NCBI GenBank assembly: GCA_005502445.1
Contig: SCPB01000005.1
Span: 33,946 to 97,945 of the forward strand
Source of the DNA: Microbacteriaceae bacterium X2B
GTDB taxonomy: Bacteria > Actinomycetota > Actinomycetes > Actinomycetales > Microbacteriaceae
Length of the DNA: 64,000 bases
Direction: 5' to 3'
Position numbers and translations under genes: made by a program. Position 1 is the first letter of the stretch; the number at the start of each line of letters is the position of its first letter. A model generated the notes under the pieces. That model did no database searches and had not been told where the DNA came from. It was given only the letters and a program-made list of their open reading frames with translations. Shown in pieces: positions 9,372-18,128 of the stretch.

Positions 9372-10079
9372 CTAGTTGTCGTCGGTCGGGGGTTCGTAGG
9401 TCAGCAACAGGTCTTTCCAGTCGTAGTCCTGCACGAAGAACGGCGCAGTCGTGTATGTGCCGTCCATGGTGTCCTTGAGCGATTTCGGCCCAGGGAACCC
9501 GATGACCTTCCAGCCGATCTGGTCCTTGTTGCCGCCGTACACTGGGTCGGCGTAGAAGCCCTGCCGCACGTGCAATGCGAGAGTGTCAAAGAAGCTTTTC
9601 CCCGTATCGCTGTTCCCCTGCAGACGCGAGTAGAAGACCTCGTGCTCGTCGAGTCGAACGTGAGTAGGCTTGGGGCTCCCACTGATGACGACGAGTACGG
9701 CATCCTGCGTCTCTTCGTCGGCGCTCACGAAATCCTCGGCGCCGTGGCGGATCGCCTCGGCGTCGAGTTCGCGAACTCCCGCGCGGTACAGACGCTGGAA
9801 CTCACTCGTCCGTGCGCGCGCGGCACGGGCCTCCTCGCCCGCCAACTGGAGGAATCCACTGCCATCCGCGGTTGCGTAGTGGTAGTTGATTCCCGACAGG
9901 TACCGGTCGATGAACACGATCACTCGCGCTTCCCGGGCTCCGGGATCGCGGTCGGTGGGGATGATGCGGGCCGCAGCGGCCTCGATCGTGTCCCACTCGT
10001 GGTCGCTGAAAAACAGCTTCTCGTCGCTGTCAGGATCGATCGTGAGATCGAGCTTCTCCCATTCGGATTTCGATGCCAT
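9372..10079 (-). CDS. Gluconate 2-dehydrogenase subunit 3-like small subunit
   Basis: The 235-residue protein matches the small-subunit family that partners GMC flavoproteins in gluconate, sorbitol and glucoside-3-dehydrogenases. It has the typical opening (EWDTIEAAAARIIPTDRDPGAREARVIVFIDRYL) and the C-terminal block (FFDTLALHVRQGFYADPVYGGNKDQIGWKVIGFPG), given here as separate short motifs of the family. Classical members start with a Tat signal. This one begins MASKSEWEKLD with no twin arginine and no hydrophobic segment, so the complex should stay in the cytoplasm. Its gene is 15 bases downstream of the GMC gene, consistent with a two-subunit enzyme. Confidence 0.86.
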   Translation of the reverse strand: MASKSEWEKLDLTIDPDSDEKLFFSDHEWDTIEAAAARIIPTDRDPGAREARVIVFIDRYLSGINYHYATADGSGFLQLAGEEARAARARTSEFQRLYRAGVRELDAEAIRHGAEDFVSADEETQDAVLVVISGSPKPTHVRLDEHEVFYSRLQGNSDTGKSFFDTLALHVRQGFYADPVYGGNKDQIGWKVIGFPGPKSLKDTMDGTYTTAPFFVQDYDWKDLLLTYEPPTDDN

Positions 10080-10094
10080 GGTCGTTCCTCTCTC

Positions 10095-11780
10095 TTACTT
10101 CGTGGCAGTGATCGGGTCCAGCACGAGACGCTCGCTCCGACCCTTCAGGTAGGTGTTCGCGATGTAGTCAGCTGCCCGCCAGGAGTGGGCCATAATCGTG
10201 AGGGTCGGGTTGACGCCCATCGCGGTGGCGAAGCCGGAGCCGTCCAGCACGAACAGGTTGTCGACCGAGTGGGCCTGAGCCCACTCGTTGAGCACCGATT
10301 TCGACGGGTCGGTGCCCATCCGGACGGTCCCGTGCTGGTGGCACGCGTTGCCGGTGAACTCGTTGCCTAGGTAGACGGGCATCGTCCGCACAGCGCCCGC
10401 GGCTTCGAGGATCTCGACGTTCTTGTCGATCTGCCACTTGCTCATCGCGGTGTCGTTGGGGTGCGGCTTGTTCGTGATGCGCGCGACCGGCATCCCCCAG
10501 CGATCCTTGACCGTCGGGTCGAGGTCAACCCGGTTCGTCTCCTGCGGAAGGTCCTGCAGGATCATGCCGATCTTCATCGAGTGCAGGAAGTAGTCGCGGT
10601 CGGCGTCCTTCGCGGCCTCGCCCCAGACGGGCTTGCCGGGGAGGATAGGGTTGATCGGCTGGCCGATCTGAGTCGTGGCGATGATGCCTCCACCGATGTG
10701 GCCGCGATCGTAGTCCGTTTCGTAGAAGTGCATCGAGCCACCGCTCTGATAGTTGCCGGTGAACCCGTTGAGAGCGGGGGACAGCTCGCGGTCGAAGAGC
10801 CCGACGGCGAACAGGTACTCGTGGAACGTGGCGTTCTTGCCCACGAGGCCCGAGTCGTTCGCGAGGCCGTCGGGGAAGCGGGCAGACTTCGACATGAGCA
10901 TGAGCCGCGACGACTCGATCGCCCCAAGGGCGAGGATGACAACGCGCGCCTCCTGCTCGAACTCGGAGCCGTCCGGCGCGATGTAGACCACGCCGGTCGC
11001 CTTGCCATTGCGGTCGACGACGACCTCCTTGACGAACGAGTCGGCGCGCACCTCGAAGTTGCCCGTGGCGAGCGCCTCGGGGATGTAAGTGGTCGCGACC
11101 GTCGAGCGGGTCTCGGTGGGGTCGCCGTACTGGTTCCAGAAACTCGTGCGGTTCACAGCTTTGCGGCCGAGCTTATTGCGCTCGGTGAGGTGACTCATGG
11201 GCAGCGGCATCGCGTTAATGCCGAGCTTGCGGCATCCCGCGTAGAACTTCTCACCGAACTTGGTCGGGCCGAGCGGACCGCTGGGGTAGCGCTTCGACCG
11301 GAATCCGGCGCCGACCTCGGCGCCGTCGAGGCCCGAGATCCCGTAGCTCCACTCGACCTTCGTCAGGTAGGGCTCGAGGTGCTCGTAGCGGTATGGCCAG
11401 TCGGCCAGGCTAGCGCCCTCCACGTCGCCGTGAAGTGAATGCATGATGAAGTCAGACGGTCGGGGACGCGGGGTCCACCCAGCCATATGAGTGGTGCCTC
11501 CACCGACTGCGGATGGCACGGGCGAGAAGTTGAAGATGCGGCCCTCGGTGGTCTCGTCGCTGCGCACCGTGCGGGGCATCAGATCGACGTCCGGCCACAG
11601 GTAACTGCGATTCTGGAACTTGAGCTCGTCGCCCGAGTAGTGCTCGGGGCCGCGCAGCCACGGACCCTTGTCGAATCCGACTACCGAGTACCCGGCCTCC
11701 GCCAGAACTTTCGCCGCAGGACCTCCTCCGGCTCCCAGCCCGACGATCACTACGTCCACTGGGTCGTTCCTCTTCACCAT
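10095..11780 (-). CDS. GMC-family FAD-dependent oxidoreductase (large subunit)
   Basis: The 561-residue flavoprotein has the FAD dinucleotide fold VVIVGLGAGGGPAAKVLAE and the GMC mid-region AVGGGTTHMAGW. The C-terminal catalytic region reads GNACHQHGTVRMG and ends GMGVNPTLTIMAHSW-type (here AMGVNPTLTIMAHSW, with the His/Asn pair). This pattern fits the large subunit of sugar or glycoside dehydrogenases that work with a subunit-3 protein. Start MVKRNDP at 11780 is chosen because the FAD motif follows at once; an in-frame upstream extension is unconserved. No secretion signal is visible. It follows the substrate-binding protein gene after a hairpin (11829-11863), so it is co-transcribed with the sugar importer, probably at a reduced level. 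A sugar or glycoside 3-oxidation role is an inference. Confidence 0.9.
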   Translation of the reverse strand: MVKRNDPVDVVIVGLGAGGGPAAKVLAEAGYSVVGFDKGPWLRGPEHYSGDELKFQNRSYLWPDVDLMPRTVRSDETTEGRIFNFSPVPSAVGGGTTHMAGWTPRPRPSDFIMHSLHGDVEGASLADWPYRYEHLEPYLTKVEWSYGISGLDGAEVGAGFRSKRYPSGPLGPTKFGEKFYAGCRKLGINAMPLPMSHLTERNKLGRKAVNRTSFWNQYGDPTETRSTVATTYIPEALATGNFEVRADSFVKEVVVDRNGKATGVVYIAPDGSEFEQEARVVILALGAIESSRLMLMSKSARFPDGLANDSGLVGKNATFHEYLFAVGLFDRELSPALNGFTGNYQSGGSMHFYETDYDRGHIGGGIIATTQIGQPINPILPGKPVWGEAAKDADRDYFLHSMKIGMILQDLPQETNRVDLDPTVKDRWGMPVARITNKPHPNDTAMSKWQIDKNVEILEAAGAVRTMPVYLGNEFTGNACHQHGTVRMGTDPSKSVLNEWAQAHSVDNLFVLDGSGFATAMGVNPTLTIMAHSWRAADYIANTYLKGRSERLVLDPITATK

Positions 11781-11828
11781 AAGATTCGAGTCCTTTCTTG
11801 AGCGTCTCATCGACGGCGCGGGGTGGGC

Positions 11829-11863
11829 GGGGTTCCCCGTCGCGTCTGAGGGCGGGGAACCCC
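11829..11863 (-). terminator. Intercistronic hairpin after the sugar-binding lipoprotein gene
   Basis: GGGGTTCCCCG (11829-11839) and CGGGGAACCCC (11853-11863) form a perfect 11-bp stem with a 13-base loop between the lipoprotein stop and the GMC start. No U-tract follows on the minus strand. Such hairpins downstream of a binding-protein gene commonly stabilise its mRNA or partly terminate transcription, raising binding-protein dosage over downstream enzymes. The left arm is itself partly self-complementary. Confidence 0.6.
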
Positions 11864-11878
11864 GGTGATGCTGGTGGA

Positions 11879-13060
11879 TTAGTACTTCCCGGGTCCGGCC
11901 TGCGACGCGGCGATCTTCGCCTCGGCCCAGTCCACGTTCGTCTGGTCGACGACGACGGTGGGGATCCGGATGAACTGCGCAACGGTCATGCCGAGGATCT
12001 CGTGCTCGAACAGCGTGTCAATCATCGTGCGGCCCATGTCGACCGAGTTCACGTCCACAGTGGCGGTAAGCTTGCCCTGGCGGATCGACTCCATGCCGGA
12101 GATCAGTCCGTCAGCACCGATCGTGACGATGCCCTCGGTGCCGTCCCAGTGCTTGAGCCCGGCTAGGTCGATCGCCTGCGAAGCTCCGAGCGCCATGTCC
12201 TCGTTCTCGCCGTAGATCGCGGCGATGTCCGGGAACTTGGTGAGCAGGTCCTGCGCGGCGGTGAGCCCCTTGTCGCGCACGTAACCACCATCGGCGGAAC
12301 CGACGATCGTCATGCCCGGGTACTCGGAGATCGCTGCCTCGAAGCCCTGCTGGCGCAGCTTTGTCCAGTCGGAGCCCGACGGGCCGAGGATCTGGATGAT
12401 CTGGCCCTCGCCCTGGAGCACCCCGGCGAGGTACTGCCCAGCGATGTAACCCGACTGCCAGCGGTCGTCGTACCCGATGTTCGAGATCGTGTAGAGGCCC
12501 GCGGTAGGGTCATCGGCCTGCGACGGGTTCTCCAGCTCCTCGGTGGAGTTGAACTGGTAGAAGTCCACGCCCGCCTCGGAACCGGCCTTATAGATCTCCT
12601 GCATCGTCGCGTGCGGGGCAGCCGAGCTAACGAACACGGCATCGAAGTCGTTCGAGATGAAGTTCTCGACAATTCCGACCGCCTCGACACCGGAGTGGGC
12701 GTCGTTGAGCGCGCCCTGGCGCGACCACTCCCACTTGATGCCGAAGCACTCCTCGAGTTCGTACATACGGTTGAACGCGGCCTTCTCGACCTGGGTGTAG
12801 AATTCGGAGAGGATCGGTGGGGTGAAGCCGACCTTCAGGGTGCGGCCGGCGACGGCCTCCGTGATGGCGGCCTGCTGGTCTTCGCTACCGCAACTGGCGG
12901 AACCCGAAGCTCCATTGCCGGAGGGGGTTGACCCGCCGCCCACCGTGGAACACGCGGCCAGTACGAGGAGAAGCGCGGCGGCGCTGGAACCCAGTGCGAT
13001 CGCGCGGCGCATGGGGCGTGCGCGCGAAGTCACTGGAGGATTACCATTCTCTGGGGACAT
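11879..13060 (-). CDS. Ribose-type ABC importer, sugar-binding lipoprotein
   Basis: Extracytoplasmic solute-binding protein of the RbsB/periplasmic-binding-protein-like class, 393 residues. The N-terminus has arginines, a hydrophobic stretch and the lipobox LVLAAC with Cys37 as the lipidated residue. The mature part contains VGFTPPILSEFYTQVEKAAF, FISNDFDAVFVSSAAP, GYDDRWQSGYIAGQYL and AIYGENEDMALGASQAI, where Asp and Asn residues usually contact sugar hydroxyls. The ATG at 13060 has GAGAGGA at proper spacing; the ATG at 13066 is too close to it. It belongs with the two permeases and the ATPase upstream. The ligand is unknown; the neighbouring enzymes suggest a sugar, sugar alcohol or glycoside. 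Confidence 0.9.
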   Translation of the reverse strand: MSPENGNPPVTSRARPMRRAIALGSSAAALLLVLAACSTVGGGSTPSGNGASGSASCGSEDQQAAITEAVAGRTLKVGFTPPILSEFYTQVEKAAFNRMYELEECFGIKWEWSRQGALNDAHSGVEAVGIVENFISNDFDAVFVSSAAPHATMQEIYKAGSEAGVDFYQFNSTEELENPSQADDPTAGLYTISNIGYDDRWQSGYIAGQYLAGVLQGEGQIIQILGPSGSDWTKLRQQGFEAAISEYPGMTIVGSADGGYVRDKGLTAAQDLLTKFPDIAAIYGENEDMALGASQAIDLAGLKHWDGTEGIVTIGADGLISGMESIRQGKLTATVDVNSVDMGRTMIDTLFEHEILGMTVAQFIRIPTVVVDQTNVDWAEAKIAASQAGPGKY

Positions 13061-13080
13061 CTGCATTTCCTCTCGAAGGG

Positions 13081-13102
13081 CGCCAGCGCAGCAACGCTGG
13101 CG
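13081..13102 (-). promoter_or_regulatory. Leader hairpin in front of the sugar-binding protein gene
   Basis: CGCCAGCG (13081-13088) and CGCTGGCG (13095-13102) form an 8-bp stem with a six-base loop, placed between the permease stop (13123) and the Shine-Dalgarno sequence of the binding-protein gene. Together with the hairpin at 11829 the binding-protein message is bracketed by two stems, a pattern expected for segmental mRNA stabilisation. Confidence 0.5.
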
Positions 13103-13122
13103 CTGGCGGTTTCTTGGTGCAC

Positions 13123-14157
13123 TCAAGCGGCAATGCTTGAGAGTCGTTTGGCTTTTCTGCGCACGGTCGCGCCGCGAGCCAGTTCGCTCAGGTAGTTGGC
13201 GATCACGGCGAGGATGAGGATGACGCCGATCACGATCTTCTGGTAGCTCGAGGGCACCCCCGCGAGGTTGATGATGTTGATGGCAAGCGCAAGGGTCAAG
13301 GCGCCCAGGACGGCCCCGAGCACCCGGCCGCGACCGCCCATGAGCGACGCGCCGCCGATGATCGCGGCCGAGATCGCCTGGATCTCGTACCCGGTCCCGA
13401 GATCGGCCGGCACATTGTTGTTTCGACCCGCGAGGATGATTCCCGCAATGGCCGCGCACGTGCCGCTGAGAACGTAGGCCTGGGTCTTGACCCATCGGAC
13501 CGGAACGCCCGACTGCCGTGCCGCGACCGCATTGCTGCCCGCCGCGAAGAAGTGGGCACCGAGCCGGGTCCGGGCGAGTACCCAGCCCACGACGAGCGCG
13601 AGAACTATGGCGACGAGAATGGGGAAGGTCACTGGTCCGAACAGCGGCTGGAGGCCGCCGATCATGTAGTACTCACCCGTCATGTAGCCGATGATCGGCA
13701 CCCCCTGGGTGGCGATGTACAGCAGTCCGCTCGCGAAGCCCATCATGGCGAGAGTCGCGATGAAGTCGGGCAGCCCAACGCGGGTGATGAACAGCCCGTT
13801 GAGCAGGCCGGCCGCGATGCCGACGATGATTGCCGCGATGAAGGCCACAATGAGCGGCGCGCCCATCTTGATGACGGTCGCCGCGACACCGGCACAGAGA
13901 GCCATCACGGCTCCCACCGAGAGGTCGATGCCGCCGGAGATGAGCACCACGGTCATCCCGATCGACAGGATCATCACTGTGATGCTCGCGCCCACGAGGT
14001 TGTAGATGTTATTGCCGCCGAAGAAGACAGGCAGGGCGAACGCGGCGATGAGGGCGAAGATCAGCAGCAGCGAGATGACACCGAGCGTCGGGTCGACGAG
14101 TAGACGCTCCCAGGCGTTGCGCATCACCTGGCCGACGGATTGTGGCTTACTTGCCAT
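13123..14157 (-). CDS. Ribose-type ABC importer permease (second)
   Basis: The 344-residue membrane protein of the RbsC/BPD_transp_2 family has about nine to ten hydrophobic segments. It includes the conserved ISGGIDLSVGAVMAL region, FNG-type loop LLNGLFITRVGLPDFIATLA, and a GGASLMGGRGRVLGAVLGA motif that contacts the ATPase. It transports the sugar delivered by the lipoprotein. The ATG at 14157 lies 11 bases inside the end of the upstream permease gene, so translation is coupled. Two different permease genes in one system suggest a heterodimeric channel. Confidence 0.92.
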   Translation of the reverse strand: MASKPQSVGQVMRNAWERLLVDPTLGVISLLLIFALIAAFALPVFFGGNNIYNLVGASITVMILSIGMTVVLISGGIDLSVGAVMALCAGVAATVIKMGAPLIVAFIAAIIVGIAAGLLNGLFITRVGLPDFIATLAMMGFASGLLYIATQGVPIIGYMTGEYYMIGGLQPLFGPVTFPILVAIVLALVVGWVLARTRLGAHFFAAGSNAVAARQSGVPVRWVKTQAYVLSGTCAAIAGIILAGRNNNVPADLGTGYEIQAISAAIIGGASLMGGRGRVLGAVLGALTLALAINIINLAGVPSSYQKIVIGVILILAVIANYLSELARGATVRRKAKRLSSIAA

Positions 14158-15226
14158 CGTTCTTGCTCCCCTCGGGTGCGGCAAAAGCATCGACGTGTTC
14201 GACGGGTGGGGTTTCGTGGACGGTTCGATCGCGAGCGGTCGTGAACTCGGCCGTTCTATGGAGGGCGTCCTGCAGGACGACTCGGCGCACCTGTCGCTCG
14301 AACACGACGCCGAAGACAATGGCGACAGCAGTCACGATGCTGAAATAGACGGGGTCGACGTTGTTGAGACGCAGGCCCTGCTGTAGCGTCGCGAGAAACA
14401 GCCCACCGACGAGCGCCGCCCAGACGCTTCCGCCACCGCCCGCGAGCGTGATGCCGCCGACAACGGCACCCGCGATGGCGATGAACTCGTATCCGATTCC
14501 GAGGAAAGCCTGCACGGCCCCGAGCCGGGAGGAGAGCAGCACACCGGCGATGCCGGCCAGCAGGCCGGATGCGGCGAATGTGAAGAGCCGCAGGTGCGGA
14601 ACGCTGACACCCGCGACGTTCGAGGCGGGTGCCGAGATGCCCGTCGCGTACAGTCGCCGTCCGATGATCGTCTTCGCGAGCAGCAGCTGGGCGATCACGA
14701 AGATAGCGCCGGCGATGAAAAACGATGCCGGGATGCCGAACACAGTGCCCTTCGTCAGCTCAGCGAACCCGGGCACGGTGACGCCCTGGAGTGGCTGCAC
14801 CTGGGACAGCACGACCAGAAGGCCCGCGGCGATGTTGAGTGTCGCGAGCGTCACGATGAAGTCGTTGATGCCGAGGTAGGCGACGAGGAACCCGTTCACG
14901 AGCCCGAAGAGCAGGCCCGTACCGCACCCGACGGCAATACCGACAGCGAGGGGTGCACCGTTCACGAGCGCGAACATCGTGGTGCCCGCGCTCAGGCCGG
15001 CCACCGTGCCGACGGAGAGGTCGATGCCGCCGCCGATGATCACGATGGCGACACCGAGTGTGAGCAGGATGATCGGAATACCGTTCGTCAGGTAGTTGCC
15101 GAGGGTCCTCCCATCGATGAACACGGGGTTGAGCACTTGGAAGACGATGACCGTGAGGATGAGCACGACGGTCATGGGTATGCCCGGGATCGACATAATC
15201 CGGGCGATGGGGGAGGAGGATCTCAT
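14147..15226 (-). CDS. Ribose-type ABC importer permease (first)
   Basis: The 359-residue RbsC-like inner-membrane protein shows the family hallmarks IIGGGIDLSVGTVAGLSAG, GLVNGFLVAYLGINDFIVTLATLN and AGAVVGGITLAGGGGSVWAALVGG, with multiple transmembrane helices. Its C-terminal tail after residue 320 is charged and extends about 35 residues past the last helix. The start overlaps the ATPase stop (ATGA) and its end overlaps the next permease, giving a tightly coupled cassette. Substrate specificity is not evident. Confidence 0.92.
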   Translation of the reverse strand: MRSSSPIARIMSIPGIPMTVVLILTVIVFQVLNPVFIDGRTLGNYLTNGIPIILLTLGVAIVIIGGGIDLSVGTVAGLSAGTTMFALVNGAPLAVGIAVGCGTGLLFGLVNGFLVAYLGINDFIVTLATLNIAAGLLVVLSQVQPLQGVTVPGFAELTKGTVFGIPASFFIAGAIFVIAQLLLAKTIIGRRLYATGISAPASNVAGVSVPHLRLFTFAASGLLAGIAGVLLSSRLGAVQAFLGIGYEFIAIAGAVVGGITLAGGGGSVWAALVGGLFLATLQQGLRLNNVDPVYFSIVTAVAIVFGVVFERQVRRVVLQDALHRTAEFTTARDRTVHETPPVEHVDAFAAPEGSKNDGK

Positions 15227-16815
15227 GAGTTCTGACCTGCCGCGCTCAGGGTGAGGACTTCCGACTTGATGCGGGCGAAGTGGCCCTCCTCAATCGCTGC
15301 CGGAATGCCCGTGATCTCGCCGACGACTTGTCCCTTCTTCATCACGAGCACGCGATGGCTTAATTCGAGCAGTTCCTCGATCTCCGAGGCGATGAGGATC
15401 GCCGCGCCGCCCTTCGCCGCGTAGTCGCGCACGAGGGCGTGCACCTCTACCTTCGCGGACACGTCGATGCCCTGCGTGGGCTCATCGAAGATCAGCAGCT
15501 TGGGAGAGGTGTTGAAGCACCGGGCGACGATTGCCTTCTGCTGATTGCCGCCACTCAGGTTGCCGATGCGGGCATCGACGTCGGGGGTCTTGATCCCGAG
15601 CTGGCGGCGGTAGTCTTCGGCGAGAGCGCGCTCTTTGCGGCGGCTCATCCAGAATCCCGCGGACGCGACGGTGGACAGGCTCGAGATCGAGATGTTTTGT
15701 GCGGTCGACAGGTCGGCGAGGATACCCAGTTGTTTACGGTCCTCGGGGAGCATGGCGAGTCCGGCGCGGTACGCGGCGGACGAGTTGCGCAGCGAGAGGC
15801 GGCGACCCTCGAGTTCGACGGTGCCGGCCGTGCGGGCGTCTAGTCCCATGAGCAGGCGCACCACCTCGGTGCGGCCGGCGCCTGCGAGTCCGGCGAGCCC
15901 GACGATTTCGCCCTCGTGTACGTCGAGCGAGATGTCTCGAACGACCGAACCGCGGGACAGGTTCTTAGCCGAGAGCACGACTCGCCGACCGGTGCTCGGC
16001 TCGAGGTGCGTGATTTTGCGGATGTCGCCGCCGCCGAACTCCTCTTGCGCGGCACCGAACATCAGGCCGATGAGTTCGCCGACCGAGGTCGAGGCGATGT
16101 CCACCGTGCCGACCGTCCGGCCGTCCTTGAATACCGTGGCCTTGTCGGCGAGCCCGAACAGCTCCTCGAGGTGGTGGGTGACCCAGATGAGGGAAACGCC
16201 GCGATCACGCATTGAACGCATGTGGCCGAACAGCACCTGGCGCTCCGCGTCCTCAAGGCCGGAGGTGGGTTCGTCAAGAATTAGCACCTTGGTGTCGAAG
16301 GCGAGGGCCTTGATGATCTCGATCGAACGCTTCTTGAGCGCGCCGAACTCTGAGACCGGCTGACGCAGTTCGCTCGCGGTCACGCCGAAGCCGGCGGCGA
16401 GGTCGCGCACCTCGGACTCCATGCGGCGGCGGTCGGAGGCGAGGGGCAGGCCGAGCGTCTTCCGCTTTAGTTCGCGTCCGAGGTAGATGTTGTCGAGCAC
16501 CGAGAGCGCGGGCACGAGCGACAACTCTTGGTAGATCGTCGAGATGCCTGCGGACATCGCCGCGAGAGGCCCAGACGCCGACATCACTTCTCCGGCGAGT
16601 ACGATCTCCCCGCTGTCGGGCTTGGTCAACCCCGAGATGATGCTGATGAGAGTGGACTTGCCGGCACCGTTTCCCCCGAGCAAGGCGTGGATCTCGCCGG
16701 CTTCTACGGAGAGACTCGCGTGGTCCAGAGCCGTGACGCCCTCGTAGTGTTTGGTGACTCCACGTGCCTGCAGAGCAACGGAGGTTGTGGAGATCGATTT
16801 CGACAGATCCGCCAT
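15223..16815 (-). CDS. Ribose-type ABC importer ATPase (two nucleotide-binding domains)
   Basis: The 530-residue RbsA/MglA-like tandem ATPase energises uptake. The first domain has Walker A GGNGAGKST near 47-55, a Q-loop (STIYQELSLVPA) and Walker B VLILDEPTSGLED. The second domain has the usual degenerate P-loop GLAGAGRTE, signature LSGGNQQKAIV and Walker B LLIFDEPTQGID. Unusual: the first-domain signature, normally close to LSVGQQQ, reads EFGALKKRSIEI, so site asymmetry is even stronger than usual. The ATG at 16815 follows AAAGGAG. It is the first gene of the long minus-strand operon that ends at 7113. Confidence 0.92.
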   Translation of the reverse strand: MADLSKSISTTSVALQARGVTKHYEGVTALDHASLSVEAGEIHALLGGNGAGKSTLISIISGLTKPDSGEIVLAGEVMSASGPLAAMSAGISTIYQELSLVPALSVLDNIYLGRELKRKTLGLPLASDRRRMESEVRDLAAGFGVTASELRQPVSEFGALKKRSIEIIKALAFDTKVLILDEPTSGLEDAERQVLFGHMRSMRDRGVSLIWVTHHLEELFGLADKATVFKDGRTVGTVDIASTSVGELIGLMFGAAQEEFGGGDIRKITHLEPSTGRRVVLSAKNLSRGSVVRDISLDVHEGEIVGLAGLAGAGRTEVVRLLMGLDARTAGTVELEGRRLSLRNSSAAYRAGLAMLPEDRKQLGILADLSTAQNISISSLSTVASAGFWMSRRKERALAEDYRRQLGIKTPDVDARIGNLSGGNQQKAIVARCFNTSPKLLIFDEPTQGIDVSAKVEVHALVRDYAAKGGAAILIASEIEELLELSHRVLVMKKGQVVGEITGIPAAIEEGHFARIKSEVLTLSAAGQNS

Positions 16816-17172
16816 GTCGTGACTCCTTTGTCTCGGGCGTGTCGTACGGCCCCCGCCAGCGCAAGTCCGATGAGGTCTAGGCACAATTAATCCACACTGC
16901 AACTGAAATAGCAAGTTCTTTGTCTCGAAAGTGCCGTGGGATGGAATGGCACCGCGGCATGGCGGTGAGACCCGCTTCTGTTTCAAACGGAACATTCGTT
17001 CGATACTGGCGAGTACCTATACGTTTTCGGCGATCCAAGCCCAGTTTCGAGCGGCGATCACCTGATCGCGCGGATGACAGTCCCGGTTACTGAGGTTTAC
17101 GCATATTACCAAATAATATTTCTTGACTACAACTAATTGTCACTTGCTCCCCCGAGTGGTGACAATCTCGCC
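16816..17172. promoter_or_regulatory. Intergenic promoter region of the ABC operon, with an inverted repeat at its right end
   Basis: No gene is seen in these 357 bases. The part near 16890-16925 is AT-rich and on the minus strand reads CTTGCTATTTCAGTTGCAG. Its CTTGCTAT octamer is shared with the ROK promoter region near 4.73 kb. A separate inverted repeat, ATTGTCAC (17136-17143) and GTGACAAT (17159-17166), lies just before the broken GntR gene and could be its old operator. An AT-rich segment at 17102-17122 precedes it and contains TTGACT. Confidence 0.5.
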
Positions 17173-17670
17173 GTGACACGCACGCCCGATGCGGTGCACG
17201 AGCCGCAACGAGAGAGCATCCGGGCCCAGCTCGAGCGCCCGGATCGGCCATCACCGAGCAGGCCATCGCCCACCGCTTCGGCGTCGCAGGCGCGACCGCC
17301 AAGGTCGCGCTCGAGCGGCTCGTGGCCGACGGGCTGCTGCGGCGCACGGCGCACAAGAACGCGCGCGTTCCCGAGCTGACGCGCGACGCCATTGTCAACC
17401 TCTACGCGAACCCCCGCCATCATCGAAGAGGCCGCGTTACGCACGCTCGCCGCCGATGGCGTCGTGCCGATCGCGGCCATCGCGGCGTGGCGGATGCTCG
17501 TCGACGACTCCGCGGACGCTTCGACCTCAGATGCCACAGCGCCGTTGGCCCGCGCCGACATCGTCTTCCACCGCGCCGTCGTCGAGGCGCAGCGCTCGCC
17601 CCGGCTCGCGCGCCTGCACGCGCTGCTCATGGGTGAGATCGAGCTGTGCACCGGGCAGGTGCTCGCTCGA
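17173..17670 (+). pseudogene. Frameshifted GntR/FadR-type regulator remnant
   Basis: Homology is split over two frames. A GTG at 17173 opens frame 1. Around 17245 the winged-helix part continues in another frame (ITEQAIAHRFGV, VALERLVADGLL). Near 17415 it returns to the first frame with FCD-domain features (IIEEAALRTL, VFHRAVVEAQRSPRLARL, LLMGEIELC). At least two frameshifts and a missing piece of the FCD domain make it non-functional. The reading then runs straight into a reversed xylB fragment. The relic probably once governed a nearby sugar gene set. Confidence 0.8.
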
Positions 17671-17680
17671 CGACGTGATC

Positions 17681-17875
17681 GCGCCCGTAGCCGCGCAGCC
17701 GCCACGTGAGCCACTCGTGCGGCCAGCACACGGCGGCGATCCGCGCGGCGTTCTCGGACTCGTGGTCGCGCAGCCAGCGCAGCTCCGTCACCGTGAACGA
17801 GGCGACGCGCACAAGGCCCGTGCGGCGTGCGGACTCGGCCGTGCCGGGCTCGACGAGGAGGGCCGCGGCCGCCGG
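17681..17875 (-). pseudogene. Internal fragment of a second xylulokinase gene
   Basis: The minus strand encodes [33 protein letters not shown] and [13 protein letters not shown]. These align closely with [33 protein letters not shown] and [13 protein letters not shown] of the intact xylB at 825-2345. Only about 65 residues remain, with neither the N-terminal ATP site nor the C-terminal domain. It is therefore a relic of a paralogue or of an ancestral duplication, now fused to the GntR relic on its left. Confidence 0.85.
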
Positions 17876-17975
17876 CGCTCGTGATCAATGTCTCGCAGCC
17901 GCTGGTCGGCCGCGAGCGGCGCTCCGTCGGCCCCGCGGAGACGCCGATCTCGAAGCGCTCGGCGCCGCTCGTCAC
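17876..17975. other. Unassigned stretch within the gene graveyard
   Basis: About 100 bases between the xylB fragment and the hydrolase tail. A minus-strand frame has coding-like composition (for instance GAERFEIGVSAGPTERRSR), but I do not recognise the family and no complete gene fits. Confidence 0.3.
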
Positions 17976-18090
17976 TGCTCGATCGCCCCCTCGCCGAGCT
18001 CGTCGTCGAGGAAGGCGCGGACATCGTCGATCTCGGCGGCCGAGATCGCGTGCCCGAGCCCGCTGTAGATCCTCTCGTCCAGGGTGGCGT
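17975..18090 (-). pseudogene. C-terminal tail of a phospholipase/carboxylesterase-type hydrolase
   Basis: A minus-strand frame ending in a stop at about 17972 reads LDERIYSGLGHAISAAEIDDVRAFLDD. This is the typical last strand and helix of small phospholipase/carboxylesterase-type alpha/beta hydrolases, with the GLGHAI motif carrying the catalytic His. The catalytic Ser and Asp regions are missing: upstream in this frame the sequence loses similarity around 18095. It is a truncated relic within the graveyard. Confidence 0.6.
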
Positions 18091-18128
18091 GCGCCGTGAG
18101 GAACGGGCCGGTGCGGGCGACCGCCGCC

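Noticed and set aside
17627..17812. Small independent gene on the minus strand
   Set aside because: It aligns to the middle of xylulokinase and lacks both ends of the family, so it is a fragment.
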